From contig VYZB01000036.1 of the NCBI GenBank assembly GCA_013397455.1, positions 4,021,183 through 4,085,182 on the forward strand: a stretch of 64,000 bases of DNA, read 5' to 3'. Positions 51,601 through 64,000 of this stretch are shown one piece after another. The notes beneath the pieces were generated by a model that saw nothing but the letters and a program-made list of their open reading frames with translations, made no database searches and was not told the origin of the DNA. The DNA comes from Crotophaga sulcirostris. Taxonomy: Eukaryota > Chordata > Aves > Cuculiformes > Crotophagidae. Made by a program: the position numbers and the translations under genes. Positions within the stretch are counted from its first letter, which is position 1. Every line of letters begins with the position of its first letter.

Positions 51601-52671
51601 CACACTGCCCAGAGGAGAGAAACAAAACATCAGTCACATTTTATGCCACATTGAAGCATGAATGTGTACTACTTAGAGGTACAATAACTCTTCAATGACT
51701 TTTACTTGTTTGCCCAAAACGCAGAAGTTAAAGTAAAGGAAAATAGAGTGCTACCTTCCTTGAAGGAGGCAAGAGGATGTCTATATTTTAGCCTGTGCAA
51801 GATGCCGGCTAAAATTAGTGCAATGAAGAGCTCATTCTTTCAACATGTCTCGCTATCCTGGATGCTAAGAACATTGAGTAATGAAGAGCCTGTTATCTTT
51901 GTGCTACAGATGCACTGTAAAAGGCATGACTTCTCTCTTTATATATACCTCGGAAATACAGTGCTAACATAATGCATATATTAGCTAACTAATGTATTAG
52001 TAAGGTAATGAATACTTACAATACATGCCTCTCCTTTTAGTTTCAAAACATGGTCACAGTGGTCTTTAAAATAACAAAGTAGTGTTTTATGAAAGAAAAA
52101 AAAAGAAAAATACTTTGTGGGAATATATAACATTCTTCAGACAGTTGTTCAAGTATGTATATATCAGTGGAGTACATATAATAAAATTCTGCCTTTTTCA
52201 AGCTGCATATTGGCCCATAGGTCACCTGGCAGGGCATGAAAGGTTTCAAAAGAATCCCTCTTTTTGCTTTACTTTTTGGAGGGTACAGCAAAAATCATAT
52301 TTTATTCCAGTGTAACACAGGATCCAGACTTTTACTTTGTAAACGCTGTATCAGATCAAGTGTATAACAACATAAAGAGATTACAGAGTTTCTTTTCAAA
52401 AGTCCAAAGATTCAGATATCTGACCTTTCTAATAGGCTAAAGCTTCACTTCAAGAAAAGATATAAGCACATGAGAAAGCCCAGCAAAGTCAGAGAGTTTA
52501 CATACACAACTGCAACTGCACCTTGTCAAAGATTTTAACCCTGTAGAGTTTAAATTGCAATCCAGTTGTAAGTTGAAGATCAATGTCTTGCAAATTTGAA
52601 ACCAAACAGATATTAAAGTCTTAACGATGTACACTAGGATAATTCTGAGAGACCTCACTGACAGGCAAAGC
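48671..52671. other. AT-rich unique DNA, nothing recognised
   Basis: Four kilobases with no recognised repeat. The longest frames are 99 codons (49330-49629, plus) and 89 codons (51368-51637, minus), both without motifs. Confidence 0.5.
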
Positions 52672-52712
52672 CTGAGGTAAGTATTATTACCCCATTGGGT
52701 GAGAAACTACAA
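52672..52712 (-). repeat. MIR-like SINE remnant
   Basis: GAGGTAAGTATTATTACCCC, then ATTGGGTGAGAAACTA, parallels the antisense MIR phrase 'TAGGTATTATTATCCCCATTTTACAGATGAGGAAACT'. Short and old, so tentative. Confidence 0.35.
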
Positions 52713-53872
52713 ATCACTACTTTATACAGGAATAGTATGTACCTGCACAATGTTACTGCGAGGTCTCCAACCGGGAGAAATTTAGATCTATTAGTTCTCT
52801 TATAAAAAAGATGTTGCTTAATCAGCCAGTTCCAACTTCTGCTAGAAATTTCTGTTGAGCTGCATGTGTTTTTTCCTGTATAAGATGAATACCAAGCTAG
52901 CCTACTCCACAGGACACAGCAGAATACCTGTTTCACCTTGTGTTTGTGCATAGCTACAGCTTCCCCTGAGTTCCTAGTAGTGTTTGGGTTATGGATGTTG
53001 AAGATTTCTATTTGGGGAATCAGTATTAGGTTAATTGAGACAAGTATGGAAATGATAATTAGTATCCACTAGCAGTTAAATATCTTCCCCCCAATAAGGC
53101 TGCTGTATGAGTAGAGTCCAAAGAGGATGAAGCCATAAATGAAACAACTATTCAGGACGGAATTAGCCAAGCAGAGAAGTTATTAGAAACAGGATGGATT
53201 CACCTGGAAGAACCTGGAGGTGTTGTATGACTTGTTGCTACATTCTTTCTAAAGAAAAAACTGTGAACCTTTGGAGGAAAAATAGAGGATTAGTATCGGC
53301 CTTTGAACTGGGTGAAAGACGAAGCGTGTGCATGCAGCCTACTGAGACCTCAGTGTAAACACTGTTGTTTGAAGGCATGGGGACTGATATCCTAATTATA
53401 TAAATGGAAGGGTACTGCTGAAAATAGAAGATCTGTACTCTAGCAGGATATGGTATTGAAGACTGGGAGCCCAAGAAATGGCTTAGTTAAGAGGTATCAA
53501 GAAATTGTGGCTAAAACCTTATCTAAGAATACTACAAATAATGTCTCAATCAATTTGGTCTTTGCTATTGCCAGTTTAATATCTGATAGTCCTTGGTTTG
53601 AGATTTATATATTAGGTAGATTTTTGTGGCTGGGACTGGAAGCTAGCTCTGTTTAGTCTGTATATTAGCACATATTGGTTGCAGCGTTTCCAGAAATGGG
53701 GAAAAAGTAGTAACAACATGACAAGCTATTTAGGAAATGCACCAGCCTCACCACTCACAGCGGTCTGTTCTGCACGTAGGCATTTTGGCACCCAGACCTG
53801 TTAAGTTAGAGATAGAAGAAGATACATCCCTTACTATTCCTCATGCATATTTGTTTACTGATTAGCTGCCTG
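52713..53872. other. Unique DNA, nothing recognised
   Basis: The minus frame at 52655-52951 (98 codons) and the frames near 53238-53656 lack recognisable motifs. No repeats are seen. Confidence 0.45.
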
Positions 53873-53888
53873 TTTTTTTTTTTTTTTT
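53873..53888. repeat. Poly-T run (16 bases)
   Basis: Sixteen consecutive Ts at the left edge of an ancient CR1 relic. It could mark an A-tailed retrocopy on the minus strand, but none is otherwise visible. Confidence 0.7.
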
Positions 53889-54640
53889 AATCCATTTCCA
53901 AACCTTCTGATACTGTCTGCTTTCAAAACTTTCTGTGGCAGCACATTCCATTCCACTACATTCTGGAAAGAAATACAACTTACTTTCTTACATTCTGTGT
54001 GAAGAAGTATTCTTTTATGCCTTTGAAATTGAACTCCTACTATTTTTATCAAGCACCTCCTGTTCTTCTACTGAGGAATTTAGTGAATTTGGTTTGATAT
54101 ATGTCTTAGCCATTGCCACCTTGAGGTTTGTACTCAAGAGCTTTTTACTCTCTCCTTGTAAGGCAGCCACTTTACCGCTTTTAGCGTATCAGCTTCCATC
54201 TAACATTGCTATGTCCTCCTTGACATACAGAGACCAGAGCAACATACACTATTCAGGATGTGGCCACTTCTGAGTTTCATATGACAGCAAAATTATACAT
54301 TTATCTTGTTCTCAATATTCTTCCCAATAACTTGTTGGATTTTTTTGGATGCCACTGCATACAGAATGGATGATTACTGTGAACTGTTAATGAACTCAAC
54401 ATCTCTTTATTGAATTGCAATTGCTGCTTCTGAGGTCAACATTGTGTAGACACAGTTTAGAATATTTTTCCCTAGATGTGTTATTACCTTATACACAGTG
54501 AAGATCATCTGTGGTTATCTTTTGCCCACTTGCTTTTCTGATACCCTTCTGGAGTGCCACGTTACTGCCATCTGACAAAAATGAGCTTTGTATCATAGGA
54601 AAACTCAGATATTTTGTTAAATCCTGCCTCAAGGAGCATC
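53889..54640 (-). mobile_element. Ancient CR1-family LINE relic
   Basis: Antisense CR1 phrases occur in order, with many indels: GCAGCACATTCCATTCCACT, TGTGAAGAAGTATTCTTTTA, GAGACCAGAGCAACATACAC with CTATTCAGGATGTGGCCA, TTGGATTTTTTTGGATGCCA with CTGCATACAGAATGGATG, and GAAGATCATCTGTGGTTATC near the 5' side. This is a different, older subfamily from the CR1 tails at 7446 and 60594. No coding capacity remains. The plus frames at 53935-54273 and 54511-54849 are antisense artefacts. Confidence 0.7.
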
Positions 54641-57600
54641 CAGTCCTAGTCTACGGTTTCAATGTGCTTCACACAACAGGGAGCCAGACTCCTGGCTGGA
54701 CTGCAAACACTGTTTTAATGGTAATAAGTATTGAAGAAGATGTCTTGAAGCATGAAAGTATGGCCATAATTCTCAGGCTGTATGATCTGATCCCTCTGTT
54801 CTTTTACAGCACAACTTTAATGTGCTTGTGTTTCAGTCTAGCAGCTTGACTGCACCACGTGCAAACATGCCAACTCTGTTTTAAAACTAGCTTGCCTGGG
54901 GACAGACAGCAATTTAGCCATGATAATTGGGGCTTTCTATGCTCAGCTGGCACCTTATGTGTTCCTTTCATAGCTGTTGCAGCCAAATCCTTTAGTACCT
55001 GATCCGATCTAGAGCAAAACTACCGCAAAAATGTCCAAAGTTGCAGAAAACGCAGAAATACTGAAGAAATACAGCCTGGGTTTACAAGAATATATTTTTG
55101 TCTGTTCTTTAACTCTCTGGAGGTTATTTTCATCCCACAATTCTATCTCAATAAAGCTTTTAAGATACACTTGATAGATAATTGATAACACTAAAGGCAA
55201 TGGCTGCAATGCATATAATGTATAACCTGACATTATGAGCTACATGGGGCATTACTGTGCAAGAAAATCTAGCAGTATTTCTAGTAGTTACAGAAGGCAA
55301 GTAGTCTTTGTTTCAGATAAAAACTGCAGTAAAAAAAACGTAGGGGAACTGTTCCTGAAATAAAAGTTTTAATAGTTTTACCAGCACTCCACATTTAAAT
55401 ACCGTAAGTGATAAATTTTAAAAAGACCGAATGTTTTTCTATTAAACTGTCATGACTCCTCTCATCCTTTCACAGTGTAATGGTTTGCGGTCAGAATACT
55501 AAAGACAACTGTGGATCACTGCTAATTCTGTTAACTGGATGATTGAAATGGCAAGAACATCTGCAAACAACTGTTGCTAGTATTATTGCTGTGCCTGGAA
55601 GCTCTGCTATCGTTAAAGATCTGACAGTGTTTCCATTATTAAATCTCATTTTAATCCTCATTGGGTTTAAGCCTGGCATTCCTATTCTCAATCCAGAAAA
55701 CAGGTTTTGGACTACATTTTGGATTAGTTATATTTTAGTTACTGGAAAAGAGAGCCCCCAACATTTGACATTTTGTAAGATGCATTTCATCCTCTAAAAG
55801 ATTATTAACACTCTAACATTATTCACATCATAAATTTATTAAGATTACTATACATTCTTGGTTATTCTGAAGAACAGGAACATGTTAAGTGAAATGGCAA
55901 AATATGCGAGCAATGTGAACACAGATTCCACAAATATTTACTCCTGTTTTGAGAATATGAATACACCCTCCCCCTGACTCCCTCAGTTTAGTGTAGCTGT
56001 TCAAGTGCAAAGGAAAAAAAAAACGAACATGCATATATTTTTTGGGTGGCCCTGGTGCTCTAGCAGAACTTCATTCTAACCTCCCTGAAGGCCACTCAGA
56101 TAGAATCGTACTTAATTGAGGCTGATTGCACACATCAATCAACTTCAGTAAGATCTTAATTTCACTATCTAGATAATGCAAATAGTACCACTGTTTTCAC
56201 TTTTATAGCCTGTGCTTAAAAGATGCAGAATTTTTACTAGTGGTTTGTTACCCTGCAAGGCTGAATGGAAGTGACACAGGAGAGAGTCTCCAGTGATCCC
56301 TCTGGGTTTTCCCACCTAAGTCCCATCACTAGGGCTGCAAGGAATTTTCAGCAATGAGAAGCATGCACTCAAGCGACATGTAAATTTTATATCTCCCTTC
56401 CTTTCCTAATTAGCAATTACTAGATGTAGCCTGAAAAGTTAGCTATCTCAGGTTCTTGATATTCCAGCTAGTAACTGTAGATTTGTGTAAGCATAATAAT
56501 TTCTTCACAAGAAAATATTGCTGAACATTTCGTAAGCTGTATCACTGTAGAAATTGAGAAAGAGGTTGACATGTGTTATCAAATCATGGAATGTACTTAA
56601 AAATACATTTGTGAAGTGCAATTAGTTTTGAACGTTTCACTTTGTGAAAAGTGATCTTGCTGAGAAGATATTTAATTTATGATGCTGCACATGCCCTACA
56701 GAAAGCCAACACTGAAGCCTGTAAACAAACGGGTATCCTTTTTCTGAATTACAGATTTGTATTTAATGCACTATCCAGCATAAAGCCATATGAACCTTCT
56801 TATGATGTATGTCAAAACTGTCAGTTTCCCAAAGATATTTTTTGATATATACTGAAATATTTAACTTCTGTTTTCTTTGAAAAAAACCAGACCAAATACA
56901 TCCTCATCAGTTTTATTAAGCATAGCTGTGGAAATGTAGGTCATCTAAATAAAAAGATCCTATTTTCGGAGAGTCCTAGAACATAAGGCAAAATAAGACT
57001 GGAAAAAAGAAAAGACCAGTACATTTTCCACTTAATTATTGACACTCTGCAATAAAACATAGTTTTTCTTAATTGTTTTCAACTAAATTGTTACATTTTG
57101 ATGTAAAGTATATCTTAATAAGTAACTTTTTTAGCCCCAATATAAATGGACGAATTATACTATAAGGCACTTTGTGTTAATAATAGGAGATATGGAACTC
57201 TGAATAGGCCAGATTTGTGTACAGTTCTGCTGTAAATTTATTTTAAGAGCGATTATTCAAGTCCAGGACAATTTGCATCCATTTTAACTGAAAGCTGAGT
57301 ACAGCTGATACATACATAGTCAGTTTGAAAACTGTTATTCTGTTCTCATCAACACAGTGACTTAATTCGTAACAGAGTGAAAAAAGTACATGGTTTTTGA
57401 CATGCTAATTATTTTTTTACCATAGTTGCATTATTCAGACAAATGACCCTCACCCTTTTCTTAAATCGAAGCAGCCAGAATTTTTTTCTCTTAGTGGGAC
57501 TGTAGCTGATCCCTCTGCTTGCTGATATCATCTAATCCTGATTTTCCTCAAGCCTAATACATGCTTCCTAGAAAGATGCTGAGTTTAAGCTTTTCTGCCT

Positions 57601-58738
57601 TAAAGTATTAGCATGACATCCAGTAATGTCACATAGTGAGGAATCTTGTCAAAACTGAAAATCATATCTTGTAATAGGCAGATTATTCAAATCAAGTGTA
57701 TTTCAGATCCAATCAGAAAAAGTGTACTTTAGAGCATTAGAATTTTTGCCCTTCTACCTCTCTCCAGCCACATGAATTCAGAGTCATATTTTGTAATTGT
57801 TTAATTGGATCAAATTTTCTTGTATTTATATTTCTATCAGTTTACCTCTCTTCTTTCATGGGATTAAGCTGTATTGTAATTGTGGGACCATGAATACACT
57901 TCCGTGCAATTTCTTGACTGAATGTTGATAATGAATATTTTTTAAGTTTTATTTTGATTTACTTTTATTTCTTCAACTGACATGGTTTTAATAAAGGCTA
58001 ATTTAGTGAGGAAACATTCTAGAAAGAGAAACTGGAACCAGCTTTTGACTCTTTAGTCACTACCATTTTCTTCACGCTTTTTCAAACTTGGCTCACATTC
58101 CTGTACTTCGCTATACATTGGTCCTGACACTTTGACCTTGGCTTCAGACCCTCCCACTAGACTTTGTGTAACTTAAAAAAGGATTACAGTCCTAATACTA
58201 AAATTTTCATGGGAAAGCAGAAACACATTGATGGTTTTGAAATCCAAGCACATAAATTATTAGGAATAATCTTCTCTACAGTGACAGAGGTCCCAGAAAT
58301 ATTTTTTTCTAATCTGCTTTCTTATTACTAGGACATATGTTATGTAACATGCAAACAGAATGAAGGTACTTAAAGAAATATAGATTTAAATGATTTTATG
58401 TCATGTAAGTGGGTCGCTAAGCTGCTTGGCTTTCATTTTGCTATCAGTCTGCAGTAACAAGATCACTGCACAGCAACTTCCTTATTTAATGGAGGAATAG
58501 TTGGGGGTTTTTTTCTCATTGTTCACATCACTGACTCTGCTCTTAAATGTGAGAAGTTCAACGTGTCTCTTGGCACAATCCATTTTTTTGTTTTGGTGGC
58601 TGTTCCAGTGGAGCAGGAGTAAATGACTGTTACACTTGTCGGTGCAGAGGAGAGGGTGGATGGGCTAGAAAAAGGTAGAATCACTTTGGAGAATACTTTG
58701 AAGAATGCAAGATTAACTTGTTGTGTGACAGTCTATAC
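54641..58738. other. AT-rich unique DNA, nothing recognised
   Basis: Four kilobases without recognised repeats or a frame above 84 codons. Nothing suggests an exon. Confidence 0.5.
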
Positions 58739-58906
58739 CAGGGGTGCCAAACTCACAGCTCCTACCATTCTCCTGCTCCTGCTCCTGCAGTGTAACGCGC
58801 GCCACACGCTGCACACGTGACCAGCACTGGCAGAGCACAGGGACAAGTTCGGTGATGCCATGGTGGAGGTCCGGATTTGGCCCGCAAGCCGTGTTTGGCA
58901 CCCTTG
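58739..58906. mobile_element. hAT-type miniature transposon (168 bases)
   Basis: The block begins CAGGGGTGCCAAAC and ends GTTTGGCACCCTTG, inverted repeats of 14 bases with one mismatch, of the CAGGGG type typical of hAT superfamily elements. The flanking eight bases are GTCTATAC and GCCCATAT: five of eight match and all three differences are C/T, as expected for a decayed eight-base hAT target duplication. The 168-base interior is GC-rich with several CpGs (around AACGCGCGCCACACG) and a doubled CTCCTG motif, and it is too short for a transposase. It would have depended on an enzyme encoded elsewhere. Confidence 0.7.
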
Positions 58907-59121
58907 GCCCATATAGTCCATGTACTGTACTGAATCACTGTCAATAAAGGATGTACAGAGAGCCATCTCACTTCTGTTTCCACTAGTTCACTTTCACACA
59001 AATGAAATTTTTCAAACACCTGTTTCCAAGCCATGACCTGGAAAACACAGTTTTTATGAGCAAACTTTGTGACAATGGTGTGAGAAAGGTGCGCTATACC
59101 TTGAACATCTAGCTTGATAAC
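58907..59121 (-). other. Open frame beside the hAT element
   Basis: A minus-strand frame is open from 59121 (after a TGA at 59122-59124) through 58907, and it continues across the hAT element to a stop at 58762. The part outside the element reads, among other things, ELVETEVRWLSVHPLL. The TEVRWLS string resembles a conserved 'EVRWLS' patch found in hAT-family (Charlie/ZBED-like) transposases and their domesticated relatives. Seven residues are too few to settle it, and the neighbouring sequence does not clearly follow the family order. Confidence 0.2.
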
Positions 59122-59974
59122 TCAGTTCAGTTTATGAATCTCTTACTCTAGGTTTCAGTCCATTTTAGGAAAGTCTTGCTTTATTTATATGCAATTAAAT
59201 GAGTAGGAAACCTTCAAGGATATAGTTTCCAGCATGTACTTGGATTCATCAGAAAGAGGCTAATATAGCTTTATTACAACTTTATTATATTTTGACTATG
59301 GGCATGGTAGAAACTGTGCTTGATATCAAACAGCTTCTATGTGGTTATATTGTTGTTGTTTGTTTGATTGATTTTTAAACCTGAAATATCCCAATGGAAA
59401 AAGTCTTACAAAGATGCACATTATTTCAGTCTGTGATCAGGATATATTTATCAGTGTCAAATACTGCTTTTGGGATTCTGGGAGGAAATGTGTTTGAAAT
59501 GGCAGCCATTATTTAAACTTAAAGAAATCCGAGCTGTCTTTGTAACTACTTTCCTCCACTGTGTAATTTTTACAACTTTTGTAAAATTTTACAGCAATTT
59601 TTTTCTTTGTGAATCTGTGTGTAAGTGCCTACTATATATGAAAGTTTGTAGTTCAAGTCTGAGATCTAAACTATCAACACAAGAATCAGTACTGTATGGT
59701 CAGAAATGGTTATAGATACATATTGAAGGACTTATGCAATTGATAGTTGAAGTTTTATGCATATAATCCTCATGTGGAAAAAAAAGCAAATTTCAAGTAC
59801 ACTATAAACATGTTAAATATTTCATATATAGTATGATAAAATTAACACACACAAAATGTTTCCAGTTTTTAAAGAATACGGAATACCTTTTTTAAAAGCA
59901 AGCAGAAAGCTATTTAATACATTCTGTTATAGTATAACTGGATGACCGTACAGCTAAGTGTTATTGCACTGTCT
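59122..59974. other. AT-rich unique DNA, nothing recognised
   Basis: Short frames only (81 codons plus at 59470-59715), no recognised repeat. Confidence 0.5.
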
Positions 59975-60594
59975 TTGTGAGAAAGCCAACCATATCCTGG
60001 GCTGCATGAAAAGAAGTGTGACCAACAGGTTGAGGGATGTGATTCTGCCCACTCCACTCTGGTAAGACCCCACCTGCAGTACTGTGTCCAGCTCTGGAGC
60101 CCTCAGAACAAGAAAGATGTGGACCTGTTGCAGTGGGTGCAGAGGACAGTCACAAAAAAGATCACAGGGATGGAACACCTCTGCTATGAAGACAGGATGA
60201 GAAAGTTGCGATTGATCAGCCTGCAGAAAAGAAGGCTCCAGGGAGACCTTATAGTGATCTTGCAGTGGCTAAAGTGGGCCTACAAGAAAGCTGGATAGGG
60301 ACTTTTACAAGTACATGTAATAGTAGGACAAGGGGTAACAGTTTTAAGCTGAAAGAGGGCAGATTTAGATCAGTTATTAGGAAAATTTTTTTACTGTGAG
60401 GGTGGTGGGACACTGGAACAGGTTGCCCAGAGAAGCTGTGGATGCCCCATCCCTGGAAGTGTTCAAGGTCAGATTAGATGGGGCTTTGAGCAACCAGGTT
60501 TAGTAGAAGGTGTCCCTGCCTATGGCAAGGGGCTTAAAAGATGATCTTTGAGGTCCTTTCCAACCCAACCCATTCTATGAAACTATGAGTCTAT
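59975..60594 (+). mobile_element. CR1 LINE, best-preserved copy
   Basis: Sense CR1 runs for about 620 bases: GAAAGCCAACCATATCCTGG, GCTGCATGAAAAGAAGTGTG, TAAGACCCCACCTGCAGTAC, CATCACAGGGATGGAACACC-like wording, AGGCTCCAGGGAGACCTTAT, AGGACAAGGGGTAACAGTTT, GGGACACTGGAACAGGTTGC, CCCCATCCCTGGAAGTGTTC and TCCTTTCCAACCCAACCCAT. It ends in a degraded ATTCTATGA repeat at about 60594. In intact elements the first part encodes the last residues of the reverse-transcriptase polyprotein, followed by the 3' untranslated region. Here the coding part is broken, and the copy is 5'-truncated near 59975. Confidence 0.95.
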
Positions 60595-63500
60595 GCTTGA
60601 AATAAGTTAGGGATGAAACTCACAAAGAAATTTATGCTTAAACTCACACTGATCTATATAGAGAGTTTGGAGCCGGTATGCTTTTGATCTTGCTTCAGTT
60701 CACTTTTCTCCAGTCATCTTATATTAAACATTACGAGGCACATTGTCCGCTTGTGTAATTTGTTTTAGTGTTATTGAAAGCTAATGGAGCTGAAATGCCA
60801 GATGAAGGTCTTCCCCTGTAACACTTCAGCTAATGTACACAAATCTGTAGAGCTAGGCTACTACAGTTCTCTTTCTCAGGAATACCTTCCTCAAACACTT
60901 TTTCTATTTACATTTACTTTTGATATATTATATGAGAATTGAGGAAAGAGGACAGCACCTTCCTCTACTTGCAGCTACCATACAACCGAATCAAATCAAA
61001 TCAAGTTGCAATGCCTAAACAGTGAACTTCTCCTATTCCTAATCCAACATTCATATTGCTCCAATTAATCTCTTTTAGCAAATAGTAAGAAGCCAGCTTT
61101 AACTTGCAATGAAGTTCTGCTGTTTTAGCAAAGGTAGTTAGGCAAGGTGTCATAGAGGATAAGTACCTAGTATCTCACTACAAGAATACGTGATTTTCTT
61201 GTATATCTTCATGATGTATTTTATACACATGAATTGTTAGATTGAAAATATCTCTGAATGAAAATAGTCTGTAGGCGTACTCTTTGCAACTCTTTCCTCC
61301 TGCTTTTCAGAATATTTAAGTAAGTCACAAGCAAGAAGTAGTGTGGTTTATGATCTCATCTTTAAAGTCCAGTTTCATCAATGTAAATATGTGTTTTCAA
61401 TTCGACAGAAGCATTGTTCCTGAACTTTAAATGTGCTCTTCAGTGGAAAGGAATGTTTTCATTGAGATTATAGCTTGATTTGGAAATAAATTTTTGATGC
61501 GATTGTAACTAGTGAATAAAAATAAAGGATTTTCTTCTATAATGTATCTGAAGACTATTAAAACTTTAATTACATAAATTTACTGCTATGATTAAACAGA
61601 ACATTATTAGTAAAAGGTTGAGTAAGCTTGTTGGTTTCTGTCCCATGTTCATTATCTTTAAATGCATGTGATGTTTATGAAGGTGAAATAGAAAGGAAAG
61701 AACTAACCTCAAATGTTGTGTATGTCTTCCTTCATAGCAGCTCTCATTATTTTACAGAGAGAATAACATCTTGATAATTAAATTGCTTCCACATCTGTGC
61801 AGTGGTGTCAGCAGGATGTTGCCATATTGCATATGTTTAACAAATTACACTTAATTTGTCTTTATATTTTCATTATGGAAATTACATTCATATTGTTCAA
61901 CAAGAAGTACCACCATGTAAGAAAGACCAGAAAATGTAATAATGAAATTTATTTTGAGTATTTGCAAGATAAAAGCAATTTAACAAAGACAATGAAAATC
62001 CTGCTTTGGCAAGTTATAAGAGAAATAAAGATGATGTGCAGAGGAGACTGATTAATGAGCAAATTATTTACTTCTGTAGGGTTGGAAATGTTCATAGCAT
62101 TAAAAGATAGAAAGCAAAATGCAGTCCAAAGGGAATGAAAAACTTCAAGGTTTGATGAGAAATGAGACTTGATGGAGCAGCAGTGAGCATGCCACAGAGC
62201 TTTGGGGCATAATTTGAGTTACTTCAAATTGCAGGTTAAATTTAATTGTGATTGTTATCAATTGTTTAGTGAAAACTGTTTTTTGATAAGTAAATCTCCA
62301 TGGGTTTTTTTTGGATGGAGAAGAGAAGTAAACAAACCATTTCAGAAGTAATTTTAAGCAGCGGTTGGTTAAAAAAAATGTGGAAAATAGGTTGTCCTCC
62401 TCTGGGTGTGGTGTAATAAAACTGTTTTTCTTCCAGGCAGTCAATACTCTCTGTCTGCTACAAAGGGTCAGATTTTTATTTTTTTTCTGTTACTTGGAGT
62501 TAACAAAGTACATAGAACTGATATCTAGAGGTAAGAACTACACCACCTGAGACTAGAGTTCCATATAGATTAAATGCAAGTTGATCCATTTAAATATTTG
62601 CATGACTGCATCCTCTTAATTTTTATTCTATCAATTTGCATCCAATTTACAGTGGTGCCTCAGGTGCTCGTTGATTCTGTTCTCTGTTACCAGGCCCCTG
62701 CCTTTCTGGCACTAAATACAAACAGAACATAAAAAATTGAGTGTTCCCTGCAGCTTTTCCTGGTAAATAATTTTATTACTTGGCATTAACCTAGACTTTT
62801 AATTAGTGAAAAAGTATACTGATGAAGGCATCTCTCTCTTGCTCAGGCAAAAGATGGGTAGACACCAGAGTGAGCACAAACTAAATTTGGTGGAGAGAGA
62901 GGAATGTCTTTGATTTCTATGGCATGTCGACAGGCTCAAGGCAGTTTGACAGCAGGTGAGGACAGGTTCTGGTCTGAACAAAGGCACCTACTTCATTGTC
63001 CGTGGTAACACTTAGCAAGGGAATATAACTGCAAGGCACTCTGGAGAACTTAGGTTGGCATGAGATGGTGTCCTCGGAAGTTATATCCTTTTGGAGCATG
63101 GTGCTTTGAACCTTCTCAAGCACAGACAGTGATGTAATTGAGATGAGCACTGAGTAAGAAGAATAAATGTCATAGCTTCCCACTCTTGCGATGTTATACT
63201 TCACGTAGTTGAAACTAATTCTTCCTTTCTCCTTGCTTTCGCTCAAATAGGCAAGTGACATCTCTCCATTTGGCTAGTCAAACATTCCTTGAAATGCAAT
63301 ACATTCTGCACAGAAGAATCTGGAAGATTCTTAAAACAACAAATGATTTTAATAATGTGTTTTTGGAAAATTGTATATTTGAAAATCTTCTGGACCTTTA
63401 GTACTGACAGATGTTCTGAGATATTTTCCTTGGGTGTACCTCCCAGCAATTCATCTGCCCCCACTGAGCCCCACACACCAATTTTATCACCATGAGGCCC

Positions 63501-63890
63501 TCATGACACTTACTGTGCTCTCAGTAATGTCTCTGCACTTAGTCTCTTGTGTTCCTCTCAAAGATATCCTTGCTCTCACCTTTTTTTAGCTCTTGCAACT
63601 CCTCCATCTTCTCTTGTATGAACCCCAAAAACAGGACCCAAGATGTGGCAGAAATTCATAATACATCCTGCCATGAATTTTGAGTAATAGTGGAGGTAAT
63701 TATGAGCTTCATTGAAACACCCATTTTCTGTAGAAAGCTAATGCAAAGTTGCCATGCCACTGTTCTCTTTCATGAGCACTATTTTTTCCCACTTTCTGAA
63801 GGGAAAAAGTGCATATTGAGATCATTCCATCCCAATGATGGTTAGTATGTGAGACAGGTAGTAAGAGACTCTGCAGAATGATCACTTTTT
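60595..63890. other. AT-rich unique DNA, no gene recognised
   Basis: The longest frame is 114 codons on the minus strand (62917-63261). It lies in a locally GC-richer patch but has no recognisable domain. No repeats are recognised. Confidence 0.45.
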
Positions 63891-64000
63891 TATTCAATGC
63901 TGGTGAGACTACATCTGGAGTGCTGTGTTCAGTTCTGCTCTCCCCTGTACAACACTGACATTGAAGCACTCCGAATGAAGGGCTACCAAGATGCTCAGGT
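63891..64000 (+). mobile_element. CR1 LINE, cut by the window end
   Basis: Sense CR1: CAATGCTGGTGAGACTACAT, CTGGAGTGCTGTGTTCAGTT, CTGCTCTCCCCTGTACAACA and ATGAAGGGCTACCAAGATGC. This corresponds to the same part of the element as about 60055-60165 in the previous copy. The 3' end must lie beyond 64000. Confidence 0.92.

Noticed and set aside
53935..54849. Two 112-codon plus-strand frames
   Set aside because: The first lies antisense to an ancient CR1 relic; the second starts in its end and has no motif.
62917..63261. 114-codon minus-strand frame in a slightly GC-richer patch
   Set aside because: No domain or motif is recognised, a stop lies just upstream of the first Met, and frames of this length occur by chance elsewhere in the window.

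Overview
The window looks like ordinary nuclear DNA of a bird. It is AT-rich and CpG-poor, contains no long open frame, and carries repeats that are typical of avian genomes: chicken-repeat-1 (CR1) LINE fragments with the characteristic (ATTCTATGA)-type 3' end, and avian endogenous-retrovirus LTR remnants. Nothing bacterial, phage or CRISPR-like is present, and I recognise no intact gene, tRNA or rRNA. It reads as a gene desert or the inside of a large intron. The species cannot be named from what is seen.

Layout. 1-7445 is unique AT-rich sequence. 7446-7780 is a CR1 tail. 9808-10583 holds the most gene-like object, an unrecognised minus-strand reading frame of about 257 codons with one frameshift. 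14866-14920 is a CTCTC microsatellite running into a 220-base assembly gap (14921-15140). 15768-16636 is an old MIR-like SINE scrap followed by a solo LTR. 23290-23870 is a GC-rich block of unknown origin. 24071-24312 is a second CR1 tail. 25292-26030 is a long, much older CR1 copy. 28090-31450 and 34665-34830 contain candidate conserved non-coding (enhancer-like) blocks with POU and homeodomain site matches. 44151-44445 is a CR1 split by a shrunken LTR. 45800-46085 and 53889-54640 are further CR1 relics of different ages. 58739-58906 is a 168-base hAT-type miniature transposon with near-perfect terminal inverted repeats. 59975-60594 is the best-preserved CR1, and the window ends inside another (63891-64000).

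No set of genes works together here. The content is layered transposon history plus possible regulatory DNA. I found no convincing undescribed system. The items most worth a search are the frameshifted frame at 9808-10583, the hAT miniature element and the open frame beside it, and the enhancer-like blocks. All repeat assignments rest on recognising family consensus patterns by eye, so their boundaries are approximate.
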